From an uncultured beta proteobacterium (GTDB taxonomy: Bacteria > Pseudomonadota > Gammaproteobacteria > Burkholderiales > Burkholderiaceae_C), in the NCBI GenBank assembly GCA_903828235.1, contig CAIKLM010000034.1, positions 1 through 45,232 of the forward strand: DNA of 45,232 bases. The letters are read 5' to 3'. A program made the translations under genes and the position numbers. Positions 1 through 8,812 of this stretch are shown here, piece after piece (within the stretch, counting starts at the first letter, position 1; every line of letters begins with the position of its first letter). The notes beneath the pieces were generated by a model. That model had not been told where the DNA came from. It saw nothing but the letters and a program-made list of their open reading frames with translations, and did no database searches.

Positions 1-36
1 CAAGCTCCATCCTGCGATCCGTACACTTTGGCATTG

Positions 37-109
37 GGCGACCTCCCTCGTTGGTTCGGTTCCATAGACGTCGAATACCTATGAAAACGCACAACGAAGG
101 CAGGTCGCC
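37..109. repeat. Imperfect inverted repeat downstream of the C39-like gene
   Basis: Arms at 37-52 (GGCGACCTCCCTCGTT) and 93-109 are reverse complements apart from one substitution and one inserted base, with about 40 nt between them. The right arm touches the stop codon of the minus-strand gene at 109. It could be a long-loop terminator-like structure or the edge of a mobile repeat. Nothing else is recognisable in positions 1-108. Confidence 0.4.
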
Positions 110-2025
110 TACTTCATGCCTCGTGAAACATCCAGGCTAGCGGCGCGGTAGTGGGCCAGTGCGGTGGCGCGGTCCCCGAGGCGCCAGGCGATGTCGGCCC
201 AGCCCGCCCAGGCCTCGGCCAACGAGGGCGCGCGCCACAGCACGCGGCGCAGCAGGAAGGCCGCCTGCGGCAGCGCACGCTCGTCCTCCATCGTGCGATC
301 GGCCAGACGCACGCGCAGCAGCGGCTCGGGCCAGGGCCCCTCGCAGCAGGCGGTCAGCCAGGCGCGGTGCTCGTCACGCCCGCCGATAGACCATAGCGAA
401 GAGGCTTTGCTCAGGCGCAGGTGGCCATCGTCGGGGAACCGCGCCAGCAGCGCCTCGGTGGCGGCAAGGACAGTCGGCTCGTCGCCGTCGTACAGCGCCA
501 GAGCGCGCCGCGTGCGCAGCTGCAGCACGTGGCCGGGACGCGCGGCGTCGGCGCGGGCCACCACGACCTGTGCAGCATCACGGTCGTGCCGCGTCAGCGC
601 AGACATCACCGCAAAGTGGTCGTCCCAGGCCTCCGCATCGGGCAGCGCAATGCCGGCCAGGCGCGGCAGCTCCTCCGGCGGCAGCAGCAGCATTGCGCGC
701 GGTCCGGTGGCGCGGTAGCGCTCCAGGAACGGCGCCATCTCGAACTCCACCGCGCTGGGCTCGGTGGGGTCACGCACGATCAGCGACTGGCGCAGGCGGT
801 CTACGCCAATGACAGCCTGCAGGTGCGCGCAAGCAGTCTCCGAGGTCGTCACGGTGAAAGGCACGCCAGCAGCGATCAGCGCTTCTGCAGTGGCGGCGTG
901 GAGGGTGAACTCGCGCACGTGCCAACCGCCGTCGAGTGCCCACTGTCGCTCCGACGCGTGCGAGGTCCCGTCATAGCAGATGGCCTCGGCCACCTCCAGG
1001 TGGTCCACTGGCCGGCCCCAGAAGGCCGCGATCGCCGTCAGCGTGGCGGGGGCGCAGGTGAGCCAGTTCTGCCGCACAAAAGGCACCGGCAGCATCGTGC
1101 GCCAGGGGGCAGCGGGTGACGGGGTGGCATCGCCCGGCGACGCCAGCCGCTCGGCCAGGCGCGAGTAGAACCCGGTACCGGGCACGGCCGCCGCGGCGGC
1201 GCGCGTGGCAGCGTGGTCGGCCCCGCGCGAGGCCACGTCGGCCCGCCGTGCGGCCAGCCACCCGCGAGAGGCGGCGTCGGCGCGCGGCCACAGCGCCTCG
1301 ATGCGGTCGAGCACGGCAGCGGCGCCAGCGTGATCGCCGGCTTCCATGAGCAGCGGCCACAGGTGCTGGCCGAAGGCCGCGCACTCGCGCTCGGCCAGCG
1401 CCCGGTGCAGCAGCGCGCAGGCCTCGTCGATTCGGCCGGCCAGCTCGTGCAGCGACGCCTGCAGCATCAGAGCGGCACGAAATCCTGGCTGCAGCGCCAG
1501 CGCCTGGGCCACGGCCTCGGCGGCCTCGGCCGGGCGGTCGGCATCGAGGCAGCAGTAGGCCCACTCGATGCACAGCCAGGGCTGGCTGTCGTCGATCCGG
1601 CGCACAGTGGCGCGGTGCGCATGCATAGCGTCGAAGTCGCGCAGGGCAGCGGCGCGGCGCATCCGCGTGGACTCGGCCTCGGCGAGGGCGGCCGGGCCGG
1701 CAGAGGACGGCATCGGGTGCCTCTCCATGACACGGCCGGCCACCCAGGGCCCGCGGCGCAACAGCGTGCCGCGCCAAAGGGCGGCCACGGCCACGCCGTC
1801 GTGCGCGTGGCGGCGGCCGGTGCGAAGCAGCAGTGCCTCTCCGGCCCTGTCGGCGCCCAGGTAGCGCAGTGCGCGCACAGCTTGCAGCCTGTCGGCGGAG
1901 TGCACGCTGGCGGCAAGGCGGTCGACGTGCGGATGCACGCGCAGGTAGAGGCCCTGGTCAAGCCAGTACTCGACAGTTTCGGTGTCGGGCAACGGCGCGC
2001 TGGGGTTGGGCAACTTGATGGTCAT
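109..2025 (-). CDS. TPR protein with a C39-like cysteine peptidase domain
   Basis: The 638-residue product has helical TPR-like repeats at about residues 120-245 and 500-635 around a central papain-fold segment at about 310-455. That segment reads like peptidase C39: a Cys in the context NWLTCAPATLTAI (Cys324), a His in CAHLQAVIG (His401) and an Asp in IVRDPT (Asp419) give the expected Cys-His-Asp order. C39 domains cleave double-glycine leader peptides in bacteriocin exporters, but stand-alone C39-like/TPR proteins also exist with unknown substrates. There is no signal peptide or membrane segment, so it is probably cytoplasmic. It is divergently oriented from the next gene and lies 15 kb outside the RiPP island, so I do not link the two. 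The peptidase call is fair; the substrate is unknown. Confidence 0.6.
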   Translation of the reverse strand: MTIKLPNPSAPLPDTETVEYWLDQGLYLRVHPHVDRLAASVHSADRLQAVRALRYLGADRAGEALLLRTGRRHAHDGVAVAALWRGTLLRRGPWVAGRVMERHPMPSSAGPAALAEAESTRMRRAAALRDFDAMHAHRATVRRIDDSQPWLCIEWAYCCLDADRPAEAAEAVAQALALQPGFRAALMLQASLHELAGRIDEACALLHRALAERECAAFGQHLWPLLMEAGDHAGAAAVLDRIEALWPRADAASRGWLAARRADVASRGADHAATRAAAAAVPGTGFYSRLAERLASPGDATPSPAAPWRTMLPVPFVRQNWLTCAPATLTAIAAFWGRPVDHLEVAEAICYDGTSHASERQWALDGGWHVREFTLHAATAEALIAAGVPFTVTTSETACAHLQAVIGVDRLRQSLIVRDPTEPSAVEFEMAPFLERYRATGPRAMLLLPPEELPRLAGIALPDAEAWDDHFAVMSALTRHDRDAAQVVVARADAARPGHVLQLRTRRALALYDGDEPTVLAATEALLARFPDDGHLRLSKASSLWSIGGRDEHRAWLTACCEGPWPEPLLRVRLADRTMEDERALPQAAFLLRRVLWRAPSLAEAWAGWADIAWRLGDRATALAHYRAASLDVSRGMK

Positions 2026-2064
2026 GCAGCCATTGTTGGCGAGCGCCGCTGGCGCAACTGACCC

Positions 2065-2090
2065 GGACAGCCCCCGAACAGGGGCTGTCC
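2065..2090. repeat. Perfect 10-bp stem hairpin in a divergent intergenic region
   Basis: GGACAGCCCC at 2065-2074 pairs perfectly with GGGGCTGTCC at 2081-2090 across a 6-nt loop. It lies between the start codons of two divergent genes, so it would be in the 5' leader of one of them or serve as an operator. There is no T-run on either side, so a terminator role is unlikely. Confidence 0.5.
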
Positions 2091-2192
2091 AAGTGCCCCG
2101 AGAGGTAGCTCACGCCTTGAGCCACACGGTGCCGACACTGCCGGGCATCGGGCCTGCAAAGGGCAGACCCGCGGAACCGCCAGGAGCGAGCC

Positions 2193-3320
2193 ATGCTGCA
2201 GACCGCCATCCGTTTCGACACCGCCCCCGCCACCGCTGTCGGCGGCGACCGCACCGCCTTCGAGATCGGCTGGGACCACGCCCGCCACGGCCTTGTGCCG
2301 CCGGCCACGCTGCTGGGCGCCGGGCACCCCGTGGGCCAGGGCTGGCAGGCTGCGCAGGCGGTGTTCGGCCGCCGCACCTGGCCGGCCCGGCCGGCGGTGC
2401 GCCAGTGGCTGGCGCTGCGGCTGGCCGCCTGGCAGGCCGGCGAGGCCTTCGACCTGGACCAGCTGAACCCGCAGCACCTGGCCCAGATCGCCGCGACGCG
2501 CTGCCCCGTGCGGCGGGTGCCGCTGGGCGGCGTGCCGGGCACGGCCGACGCCGCGGTGGTGCTGCGCCTGAACGAGGCCGCCGCCTGGGCCGCCGGCCAC
2601 CTGGTGACGGTGAGCGCCGCCGCGGCCGCGGCGATGCAGGGCGTCGACGCCGAGGAGGCCCGGCGCCACGCCCGCGCCGCCGAGCAGGCCGGGCAGCCGG
2701 TGCAGTGCCTGGACGCCGCCGGCTGGTGGCGCGTGGCCGCGCTGCGCGGCTTCGCCACCGCCCTGCCCTTTGCCACGGCGGCGCAGCTGCCGCTGGCCGT
2801 GCTGCCGCCCAACCGCGTGCGCCTGCTGGGCGCCGCCCAGGGCCTGCAGGCGCTGGTGACGCAGGCCTTCGCCGCGCCGGGCTGGGCCGCCCGCTGTGCC
2901 GCCATCGCGGCGCTGCTGCCGGCGCACACGCTGCGCCACGACTTCAACCTCTTCGTCGGCGCCATGGCCCCGCGCGTGCTGGCCGCGCCGGCCGACGGTA
3001 CGGGCCTGCGCGACGCGCTCGAGGACGCCTGGCTGCACGAGCGCGTGCAGCGCCGCTGGCAGCACTTCGTGCTCAGCCTGGGCGAGGCCGGCGCCGAGGC
3101 GCTGCTGGAGCGCGTGGCCACGATGCCGCAGCCCGGCCGCCACGTGCTGCAGCTGAGCCTGCCGCAGGCGGTGGAGGCCTGGCAGCTGCCGGCCGCCCCG
3201 GTGCCCTCGGCGCTGCGCCGCGTGGCCGCCCGCGGCGCGCGCGGCGGCCGGGCCGCGGCCGCTGCGACGACAATCCGCCCCGCCCTGCCCCGCCCTCGCC
3301 CCGCCGCCCTGCCCGCATGA
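2193..3320 (+). CDS. Unrecognised 375-residue protein upstream of moeB
   Basis: The start at 2193 follows an AGGAGCGAGCC ribosome-binding stretch. The protein is Ala/Leu-rich with a predicted mostly helical body and a low-complexity Ala/Arg/Pro tail from about residue 335. I see no known motif, signal peptide or clear membrane span. Its stop codon overlaps the ATG of the next gene (ATGA), so the two are probably co-transcribed and translationally coupled. The strong third-position GC bias supports it as a real gene. No function is proposed. Confidence 0.7.
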   Translation: MLQTAIRFDTAPATAVGGDRTAFEIGWDHARHGLVPPATLLGAGHPVGQGWQAAQAVFGRRTWPARPAVRQWLALRLAAWQAGEAFDLDQLNPQHLAQIAATRCPVRRVPLGGVPGTADAAVVLRLNEAAAWAAGHLVTVSAAAAAAMQGVDAEEARRHARAAEQAGQPVQCLDAAGWWRVAALRGFATALPFATAAQLPLAVLPPNRVRLLGAAQGLQALVTQAFAAPGWAARCAAIAALLPAHTLRHDFNLFVGAMAPRVLAAPADGTGLRDALEDAWLHERVQRRWQHFVLSLGEAGAEALLERVATMPQPGRHVLQLSLPQAVEAWQLPAAPVPSALRRVAARGARGGRAAAAATTIRPALPRPRPAALPA

Positions 3321-4066
3321 CCGACGACCAGCTGCTGCGCTACAGCCGACACGTCCTGCTCGACGAGATCGGCATCGAGGGCCAGCAGCGGCTGCTCGCG
3401 AGCCACGCGCTCGTCATTGGCGCCGGCGGGCTGGGCTCGCCGGTGCTGCTGTACCTGGGCAGCGCCGGCGTGGGCCGCATCACCGTGGTCGACCACGACC
3501 GCGTCGACCTCACCAACCTGCAGCGGCAGATCGCGCACGGGCTGGCGACCGTGGGCCAGCCCAAGGCCGAATCGGCGCGCGAGCGCATCGCGGGGCTGAA
3601 CCCCGACGTCGTTGTCGACGCCCGCGTGCAGCGCGCCGACGCCGCGCTGCTGGATGAGCTGGTGCCCGCGGCCGACGTGGTGCTGGACTGCAGCGACAAC
3701 TTCGCCACCCGCCACGCCGTCAACGCCGCCTGCGTGCGCCACGGCCGGCCGCTGGTCAGCGGCGCGGCCATCGGCTTCGACGGCCAGGTGGCCGTCTACG
3801 ACAGCCGCATCGAAGGCGCGCCCTGCTACGGCTGCCTGTTCCCGCCGTCGTCGGCGCACCAGGACGTGGCCTGCGCGACCATGGGCGTGTTCGCGCCGCT
3901 GGTGGGCCTGATCGGCAGCGTGCAGGCCGCCGAGGCGCTGAAGCTGCTGGCGGGCATCGGCACGCCGCTGGCCGGCCGGCTGCTGATGCTGGACGCGCGC
4001 CGCATGCGCTGGGACGAGCTGGCCGTGGCACGGCAACCCGGCTGCGAGGTCTGTGGCGGCCACTGA
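3317..4066 (+). CDS. moeB: MoeB/ThiF-family E1-like adenylyltransferase
   Basis: This 249-residue protein adenylates the C-terminal Gly-Gly of a ubiquitin-like sulfur carrier (MoaD or ThiS) for molybdopterin or thiamin synthesis. It shows the nucleotide-binding loop IGAGGLGSPVLLYL, the DHDRVDLTNLQRQ segment with the conserved Asp and Arg, two CxxC zinc pairs (CYGC and CEVC), and the ACATMGVFAPLVG stretch typical of MoeB/HesA. The start ATG overlaps the previous stop (ATGA). It has no rhodanese domain, unlike the paralogue at 38397-39593 in the island, so this copy is likely the host housekeeping enzyme. MoeB and ThiF cannot be separated with certainty by eye. Confidence 0.88.
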   Translation: MTDDQLLRYSRHVLLDEIGIEGQQRLLASHALVIGAGGLGSPVLLYLGSAGVGRITVVDHDRVDLTNLQRQIAHGLATVGQPKAESARERIAGLNPDVVVDARVQRADAALLDELVPAADVVLDCSDNFATRHAVNAACVRHGRPLVSGAAIGFDGQVAVYDSRIEGAPCYGCLFPPSSAHQDVACATMGVFAPLVGLIGSVQAAEALKLLAGIGTPLAGRLLMLDARRMRWDELAVARQPGCEVCGGH

Positions 4067-4424
4067 CGCGCTGCGCCGCCGCGGCCCCTGGCTCGCGCTG
4101 CTGGCGCTGATGCTGGCCGTGGTGTCGTGGTTCGCGTTCGCGCCGGTGCAATTCGACGACGGCGACCTGCCCTTGGACAAGGGGCGCCACCTTGTGGCCT
4201 TCGGCGCACTGGCCTGGGTGGCCGTGCAGGCCTTCGCGCCAGCCACGCGCGGGCGGGCTGTCGCCTGGCGCATCGCCGCGGCGCTGCTGGCCTACGGCGT
4301 GTTCATCGAGCTCGTGCAGAGCCTGATCCCGGGCCGCGAGGCCAGCGCCTGGGACGTGCTGGCCGACGCGCTGGGCATCGGCCTGGGCCTGCTGGCCGCG
4401 CGCGTGTTCAGCGTGGTGCGCTGA
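4053..4424 (+). CDS. VanZ-family small membrane protein
   Basis: The 123-residue protein starts at a GTG that overlaps the end of moeB by 14 nt. It has hydrophobic segments at about residues 10-30, 45-62, 70-88 and 100-120. The layout, with DKGRHLVAFGALAW and a GxxFIELVQSLIPGREASAWDVLADALGIGLG stretch of conserved polar residues split by membrane helices, is that of VanZ-like proteins. VanZ confers low-level teicoplanin resistance in enterococci, but the role of such proteins in Gram-negative bacteria is unknown. It is coupled to moeB and convergent with the TetR gene. Confidence 0.75.
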   Translation: MAATDALRRRGPWLALLALMLAVVSWFAFAPVQFDDGDLPLDKGRHLVAFGALAWVAVQAFAPATRGRAVAWRIAAALLAYGVFIELVQSLIPGREASAWDVLADALGIGLGLLAARVFSVVR

Positions 4425-5046
4425 GCACCGCGTCGGCCGGCTCGGGCAGCGCCTGCAGCCCGCCGACGAACAGCCGCGTCACCAGCGGCGCCAGCGCCTC
4501 GTGGCCGAGCGCGCCGTCGGCGCGCAGCCAGGTGAAGGTCCAGTTGATCATGCCGAACAGCAGCATCGCCACCGGCTTGGCCAGGCGCGACGGCGCCAGC
4601 TCGGGCCGGATCGCCGCCACCGCGTCGGCGAAGGCCTGCACCACGCGCCGCTGGCCGGCCAGCAGCGCCTCGCGCTCGGCCTCGGGCAGGAACTTCACGT
4701 CCTCGGTGAGCACGCGGTGCTCGTTCTGCGCGTGGGCGTAGGCGCGCAGGAAGCGCTCGATCAGCCGCGCCAGGTGTGGCTCGGGCGCCAGGCGCTCGCG
4801 CGCGGCCTCGGCGGCCACCTCGTCCACCAGCGCGACCAGCCGCGCCACGTGGCCGCCGGCGATGGCGGCCAGCAGCGCCGGCTTGTCGCGCACGTAGTGG
4901 TACAGCGTGGCCTTGCCGACGCCGGCCGCCTCGGCCACCTGCTGCATGGTGGTGGCGGTGTAGCCCTGGCTGGCGAAGAGGCGCGCCGCGGCCCCCAGCA
5001 GTTGCTCGCGCTGCGCGTCGTAGCCCTGCGATCGGGGGCGGGCCAC
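4408..5046 (-). CDS. paaR: TetR-family regulator, probable phenylacetate repressor
   Basis: The 212-residue protein has an N-terminal TetR helix-turn-helix at about residues 10-60 (LLGAAARLFASQGYTATTM, then VGKATLYHYVRDKPALL) and a helical ligand-binding part. A GTG at 5046 is the only good start after the paaE stop, 5 nt away. It is the last gene of the paa operon. In Burkholderiales and Bordetella a TetR-type PaaR replaces the GntR-type PaaX of E. coli and is relieved by phenylacetyl-CoA. I infer that function from position. The palindrome at 11446-11461 upstream of paaG is its likely operator. Its 3' end overlaps the convergent VanZ gene by 17 nt. Confidence 0.85.
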   Translation of the reverse strand: MARPRSQGYDAQREQLLGAAARLFASQGYTATTMQQVAEAAGVGKATLYHYVRDKPALLAAIAGGHVARLVALVDEVAAEAARERLAPEPHLARLIERFLRAYAHAQNEHRVLTEDVKFLPEAEREALLAGQRRVVQAFADAVAAIRPELAPSRLAKPVAMLLFGMINWTFTWLRADGALGHEALAPLVTRLFVGGLQALPEPADAVLSAPR

Positions 5047-5051
5047 GGCCG

Positions 5052-6122
5052 TCAGCGTTCGTCGAAGCTGACGACGACGCGCTCGGTGAGCGGGTGCGCC
5101 TGGCAGGTGAGCACAAAGCCGGCGGCCAGGTCGGCGGGCTCGAGCGCGAAGTTGCGGGCCATGCGCACCTGGCCCTCCACCAGCTTGGCACGGCAGGTGG
5201 CGCAGACGCCGCTCTTGCACGAGTAGGGCACGTCCAGGCCGGCGCGCGCCGCGGCGTCGAGCAGGTTGCCGTCGGCGGCGGTGAAGCCGAACTCGCGGGT
5301 GAGGCCGTCGCGCACCAGCGTGATGCGGGCGGTGGTGGCGTCGCCCGGTTGCGGCTCGGCGGCCGCGGCGCGCTCGGCCGGCGGCACGCCGAAGCGCTCG
5401 ACGTGCACGCGCGCCGGCTCGACGCCGGCCTCGCGCAGCGCGGCCTCGACCTCGTCGTTCATGGCGTGCGGGCCGCAGACGAAGGCCTGGTCCACCGCGG
5501 CCGCGCCGCCCACCAGGCGCAGGATGGTGCCCAGGCGCGCCGCGTCGAGCCGCCCGGCGGCCAGCGGCGCGTCGACCTGCTCGCGCGAGAACACCGGGAA
5601 CACCGCCAGCCGCGCGAGGTGGCGGTTCTTCAGGTCGTCGAGCTCGGCCGCGAACATGGTGCTGGCGGCCGTGCGGTTGGCGTACACCAGCGTGGCGCGG
5701 TTCGCGGGCGAGGCCCGCAGGTGGCTCTTCAGGATGGACAGCATCGGCGTGATGCCGCTGCCGCCGGCCACCGCCAGCACGTGCCGCGGCGCCAGCGCCA
5801 GCGCGCGTCCGAAGGCGCCCTGCGGCGGCATCGCGTCGACCAGGTCGCCGGGCCGCAACTGCTGGTGCAGCCAGCTGGAGAACGCGCCGCCGGCGACGCG
5901 CCGCACGCCCACGCGCAGCGGCTCGCCGGGTGCCGCGCACAGCGAGTAGCTGCGGCGCAGCTCCTGCCCGCCCACGGTGGCGCGCAGCGTCAGGTGCTGC
6001 CCCGGCTGGAAGTGCCAGCGGGCGGCCTCGCCGTCGACCGGCTCGAAGGTGACGACGCGCGCCTCGGCCGTGTCGGCCTCGACGGAGCGCACGCGCAGCG
6101 GGTGGAACTGCAGGTCCGTCAT
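5052..6122 (-). CDS. paaE: Phenylacetyl-CoA epoxidase reductase subunit PaaE
   Basis: The 356-residue flavin/iron-sulfur reductase passes electrons from NADPH to the di-iron oxygenase PaaA. Domains in order are a ferredoxin-reductase FAD domain with RSYSLC (about residue 53), a NAD(P) domain with AVAGGSGITPMLS, and a C-terminal plant-type 2Fe-2S domain with CKSGVCATC and a distal Cys in LTCQAHP. The start ATG overlaps the paaD stop (ATGA). Length and domain order match the family. It sits within the paaGIKABCDE operon. Confidence 0.95.
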   Translation of the reverse strand: MTDLQFHPLRVRSVEADTAEARVVTFEPVDGEAARWHFQPGQHLTLRATVGGQELRRSYSLCAAPGEPLRVGVRRVAGGAFSSWLHQQLRPGDLVDAMPPQGAFGRALALAPRHVLAVAGGSGITPMLSILKSHLRASPANRATLVYANRTAASTMFAAELDDLKNRHLARLAVFPVFSREQVDAPLAAGRLDAARLGTILRLVGGAAAVDQAFVCGPHAMNDEVEAALREAGVEPARVHVERFGVPPAERAAAAEPQPGDATTARITLVRDGLTREFGFTAADGNLLDAAARAGLDVPYSCKSGVCATCRAKLVEGQVRMARNFALEPADLAAGFVLTCQAHPLTERVVVSFDER

Positions 6123-6646
6123 CAGATCGGCTTGAAGTGCTCGAAGGGTTCGCGGCAGGCCAGGCAGCGGTACAGCGCCTTGCAGGCGGTGCTGCCGAAG
6201 GCGGCCAGGCGCTCGACCTGCGCGCTGCCGCAGCGCGGGCAGGGCACGCGGTGCGCCATCAGCCGCACCGGCGCGGCGGCGTCGGCGCAGCGGCCCGGCG
6301 GCGCGATGCCGTAGCGGTGCAGCGCCTCGCGGCCGGCGTCGCTGATCCAGTCGGTGGTCCAGGCGGGGGCCAGCTGGTGCGTCACGCGCACGGGGCCCAG
6401 GCCCGACCCGCCGAGCGCGGCCTCGACCGCCGCGCGGGCGCTGTCGGCAATGACCTCGGTGGCCGGGCAGCCGCTGTAGGTGGGCGTGAGCACGACCTCG
6501 GTGCCCTCGCCGCTGCAGCGCACGGCGCGCACCACGCCCAGGTCGACCAGGCTCAGCACGGGCACCTCGGGGTCCATCACCTCGCGCAGCGCCGCCCAGG
6601 CGCGCGCCTCGGCCTGCTCCACGCTCAGCAGCTCGGCGCCGCACAT
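6122..6646 (-). CDS. paaD: PaaD, MIP18-like assembly factor of the phenylacetyl-CoA epoxidase
   Basis: The 174-residue protein has an N-terminal DUF59/MIP18 domain (WAALREVMDPEVPVLSLVDLG, with YSGCPATEVI) and a C-terminal zinc-ribbon-like tail with CPRC and CLAC pairs ending in FEHFKPI, as in other PaaD proteins. PaaD is thought to help mature the iron centres of the PaaABCE complex. The ATG at 6646 overlaps the paaC stop by one base; a GTG one codon earlier is an alternative start. Confidence 0.93.
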   Translation of the reverse strand: MCGAELLSVEQAEARAWAALREVMDPEVPVLSLVDLGVVRAVRCSGEGTEVVLTPTYSGCPATEVIADSARAAVEAALGGSGLGPVRVTHQLAPAWTTDWISDAGREALHRYGIAPPGRCADAAAPVRLMAHRVPCPRCGSAQVERLAAFGSTACKALYRCLACREPFEHFKPI

Positions 6647-7473
6647 CACCAGGCGCCCCCGGGATAGCGGCGCTGCAGGTATTGCAGCTCGGCCAGGATG
6701 AAGCCCATGTGCTCGGAGTGGCGGCCCAGCGTGCCGGTGCTGACGAAGGGCGTGTCGGCCGGGCGCGCCGCATCGGCCCTGGCCTCGGCTAGCACGGCCT
6801 GCACCTCGGCCAGCCAGGGCTCGCGCAGCTCGGCGCGCGACGGGCCCAGGCCGGTGGCCGCAGCGGCGGCGTCCACCTCGTCGGCCACGAACATCTCGGC
6901 CGTGTAGGGCCAGGCGCGCGCCAGCGCGGCGCGCAGGCGGCGGGCGGATTCCTCCGTGCCGTCGCCCAGCCGCACCACCCAGTCGGCGGCGTGCTGCTGG
7001 TGGTAGCGCACCTCCTTCAGCGACTTGGCGGCAATGGCGGCCAGCGTGGCGTCGGACGAGCCCTGCAGCCGCCCGTACAGCAGCTTCAGCCAGGTGGCGA
7101 CGAGCAGGTTGCGCAGCACCGTGTCGGCGAAGTCGCCGCCGGGGCCGTGCGCGCTGGCCTTGCGCATCGGCTGCTCCACCAGCGTCAGGTTCAGGAACTG
7201 GTGCTCCTCGCGCAGGAAGGCGAGCTCGTCCTCGCCGTACGTCCGGTCCTGGCCCTGGCCCTCGAGCGTGGCGGCGTGCGTGAGCAGCGCCCGCGCCTGG
7301 CCCAGGCTGTCCAGCGCCAGGTTCGACAGCGCGATGTCCTCTTCCAGCACCGGCCCGTGGCCGCACCACTCGGCCAGGCGCTGGGCGTGGATGAGTGCCG
7401 TGTCGGCGATGCGCAGCACGTAGCGCACCGGCGGCGTCAGGCGCAGCGCGATGGAGGCGGCTGTAGCGGTCAC
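6646..7473 (-). CDS. paaC: PaaC, structural subunit of the phenylacetyl-CoA epoxidase
   Basis: The 275-residue protein is a ferritin-like helical bundle that forms the stable heterodimer with PaaA but lacks a working di-iron site. Recognisable segments are YVLRIADTALIHAQRLAEWCG and GPVLEEDIALSNLALDSLGQAR near the N-terminus, and HSEHMGFILAELQYLQRRYPG at the end. Length is typical. It follows paaB after about 10 nt and is coupled to paaD. Confidence 0.95.
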   Translation of the reverse strand: MTATAASIALRLTPPVRYVLRIADTALIHAQRLAEWCGHGPVLEEDIALSNLALDSLGQARALLTHAATLEGQGQDRTYGEDELAFLREEHQFLNLTLVEQPMRKASAHGPGGDFADTVLRNLLVATWLKLLYGRLQGSSDATLAAIAAKSLKEVRYHQQHAADWVVRLGDGTEESARRLRAALARAWPYTAEMFVADEVDAAAAATGLGPSRAELREPWLAEVQAVLAEARADAARPADTPFVSTGTLGRHSEHMGFILAELQYLQRRYPGGAW

Positions 7474-7483
7474 GTCGCGGCCC

Positions 7484-7780
7484 TCACAGGTGGTTCACCG
7501 AGGCCGGCAGCTCGTAGAACGTGGGGTGGCGGTACACCTTGTCCTCGGCCGGGTCGAAGTACATGTCCTTGTCGCCGGGGTCGCTGGCGGTGATGTCGGC
7601 GCTGCGCACCACCCACACGCTGCTGCCTTCCTGGCGGCGCGTGTAGACCTCGCGCGCCAGCTGCACGGCCATCGCGGCGTCGCTGGCGTGCAGGCTGCCG
7701 CAGTGCTTGTGCTCGAGGCCGGCCTTGGGGCGGACGAACACCTCCCACAGCGGCCACTCGGTCGTCGCGGGGCCGCTCAT
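7484..7780 (-). CDS. paaB: PaaB, small subunit of the phenylacetyl-CoA epoxidase
   Basis: The 98-residue protein shows the conserved [24 protein letters not shown] opening split across its first 30 residues, and a [18 protein letters not shown] segment near the end. PaaB bridges PaaAC heterodimers in the epoxidase. The start ATG overlaps the paaA stop (ATGA). Confidence 0.95.
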   Translation of the reverse strand: MSGPATTEWPLWEVFVRPKAGLEHKHCGSLHASDAAMAVQLAREVYTRRQEGSSVWVVRSADITASDPGDKDMYFDPAEDKVYRHPTFYELPASVNHL

Positions 7781-8778
7781 GCCGCCTCCTGCGCCGCCGC
7801 GCGCTTGCGCGCGTGGGCGAGTGCGGCGTCGCGCACCCAGGCGCCGTCGTCCCAGGCCTTCACGCGCGCGGCCAGCCGCTCGGTGTTGCAGGGGCCGTGG
7901 CCGCCCACCACGCGCCAGAACTCGCTCCAGTCGATGGCGCCGAAGTCGTGGTGGCCGCGCTCGGCGTTCCACTTCAGCTCGGGGTCGGGCAGCGTCACGC
8001 CCAGCACGGCGGCCTGCTCGACGCAGGCGTCGACGAACTTCTGCCGCAACTCGTCGTTGCTCAGGCGCTTGATGCCCCAGCGCGCGCTCTGCGCGCCGTG
8101 CACGCTCTGGCCGTCGGGCGGGCCGAACATCATCAGGCTCGGCCACCACCAGCGGTTGACCGCGTCCTGCACCATCGCGCGCTGAGCGTCGGTGCCCTTG
8201 CTCATCATCACCAGCAGGCTGTCGAAGCCCTGGCGCTGGTGGAAGCTCTCCTCGCGGCAGATGCGCACCATGGCGCGCGCATACGGCGCGTAGCTGCAGC
8301 GCGTCAGCGGCACCTGGTTCATGATGGCCGCGCCGTCGACCAGCCAGCCGATCACGCCGATGTCGGCCCAGCTCAGCGTGGGGTAGTTGAAGATGCTGCT
8401 GTACTTGGCCTTGCCGCTGTGCAGCGCGTCGAGCATCTGGTCGCGGCTGGTGCCCAGCGTCTCGGCGGCGGCGTAGAGGTACAGGCCGTGACCGCCCTCG
8501 TCCTGGATCTTGGCCAGCAGGATGGCCTTGCGCTTGAGCGTGGGCGCGCGCGTGACCCAGTTGCCCTCGGGCAGCATGCCCACGATCTCGGAGTGCGCGT
8601 GCTGGCTGATCTGCCTCAGCAGCGTCTTGCGGTAGTGCTCGGGCATCCAGTCCTTGGCCTCGATGAAGCCGCCCTCGTCGATGCGCGCCTCGAAGCGCCG
8701 CTCGAGCTCGGCCTCCTCGAGGCTGCGCACGGCGCGCCGCTCCTCCTTCGGGCCGACATCCATCGCTTGCGTGTACAT
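7777..8778 (-). CDS. paaA: PaaA, catalytic di-iron subunit of the phenylacetyl-CoA epoxidase
   Basis: The 333-residue subunit uses O2 to epoxidise the ring of phenylacetyl-CoA. The ferritin-like core has Glu/His ligand contexts at [37 protein letters not shown], and [12 protein letters not shown], the last two being ExxH motifs typical of the di-iron site. The start at 8778 lies behind a GGAAGG ribosome-binding site and gives the usual length. It is the first of the tightly overlapping ABCDE block, 34 nt after paaK. Confidence 0.96.
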   Translation of the reverse strand: MYTQAMDVGPKEERRAVRSLEEAELERRFEARIDEGGFIEAKDWMPEHYRKTLLRQISQHAHSEIVGMLPEGNWVTRAPTLKRKAILLAKIQDEGGHGLYLYAAAETLGTSRDQMLDALHSGKAKYSSIFNYPTLSWADIGVIGWLVDGAAIMNQVPLTRCSYAPYARAMVRICREESFHQRQGFDSLLVMMSKGTDAQRAMVQDAVNRWWWPSLMMFGPPDGQSVHGAQSARWGIKRLSNDELRQKFVDACVEQAAVLGVTLPDPELKWNAERGHHDFGAIDWSEFWRVVGGHGPCNTERLAARVKAWDDGAWVRDAALAHARKRAAAQEAA

Positions 8779-8812
8779 GGGAACCTTCCTGGAACGGGCT
8801 GACGGGGACGTT

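Noticed and set aside
109..2025. The C39-like protein as leader protease for the RiPP cluster
   Set aside because: It lies outside the island boundaries, the precursor has no double-glycine site, and the island has its own M50-type protease.
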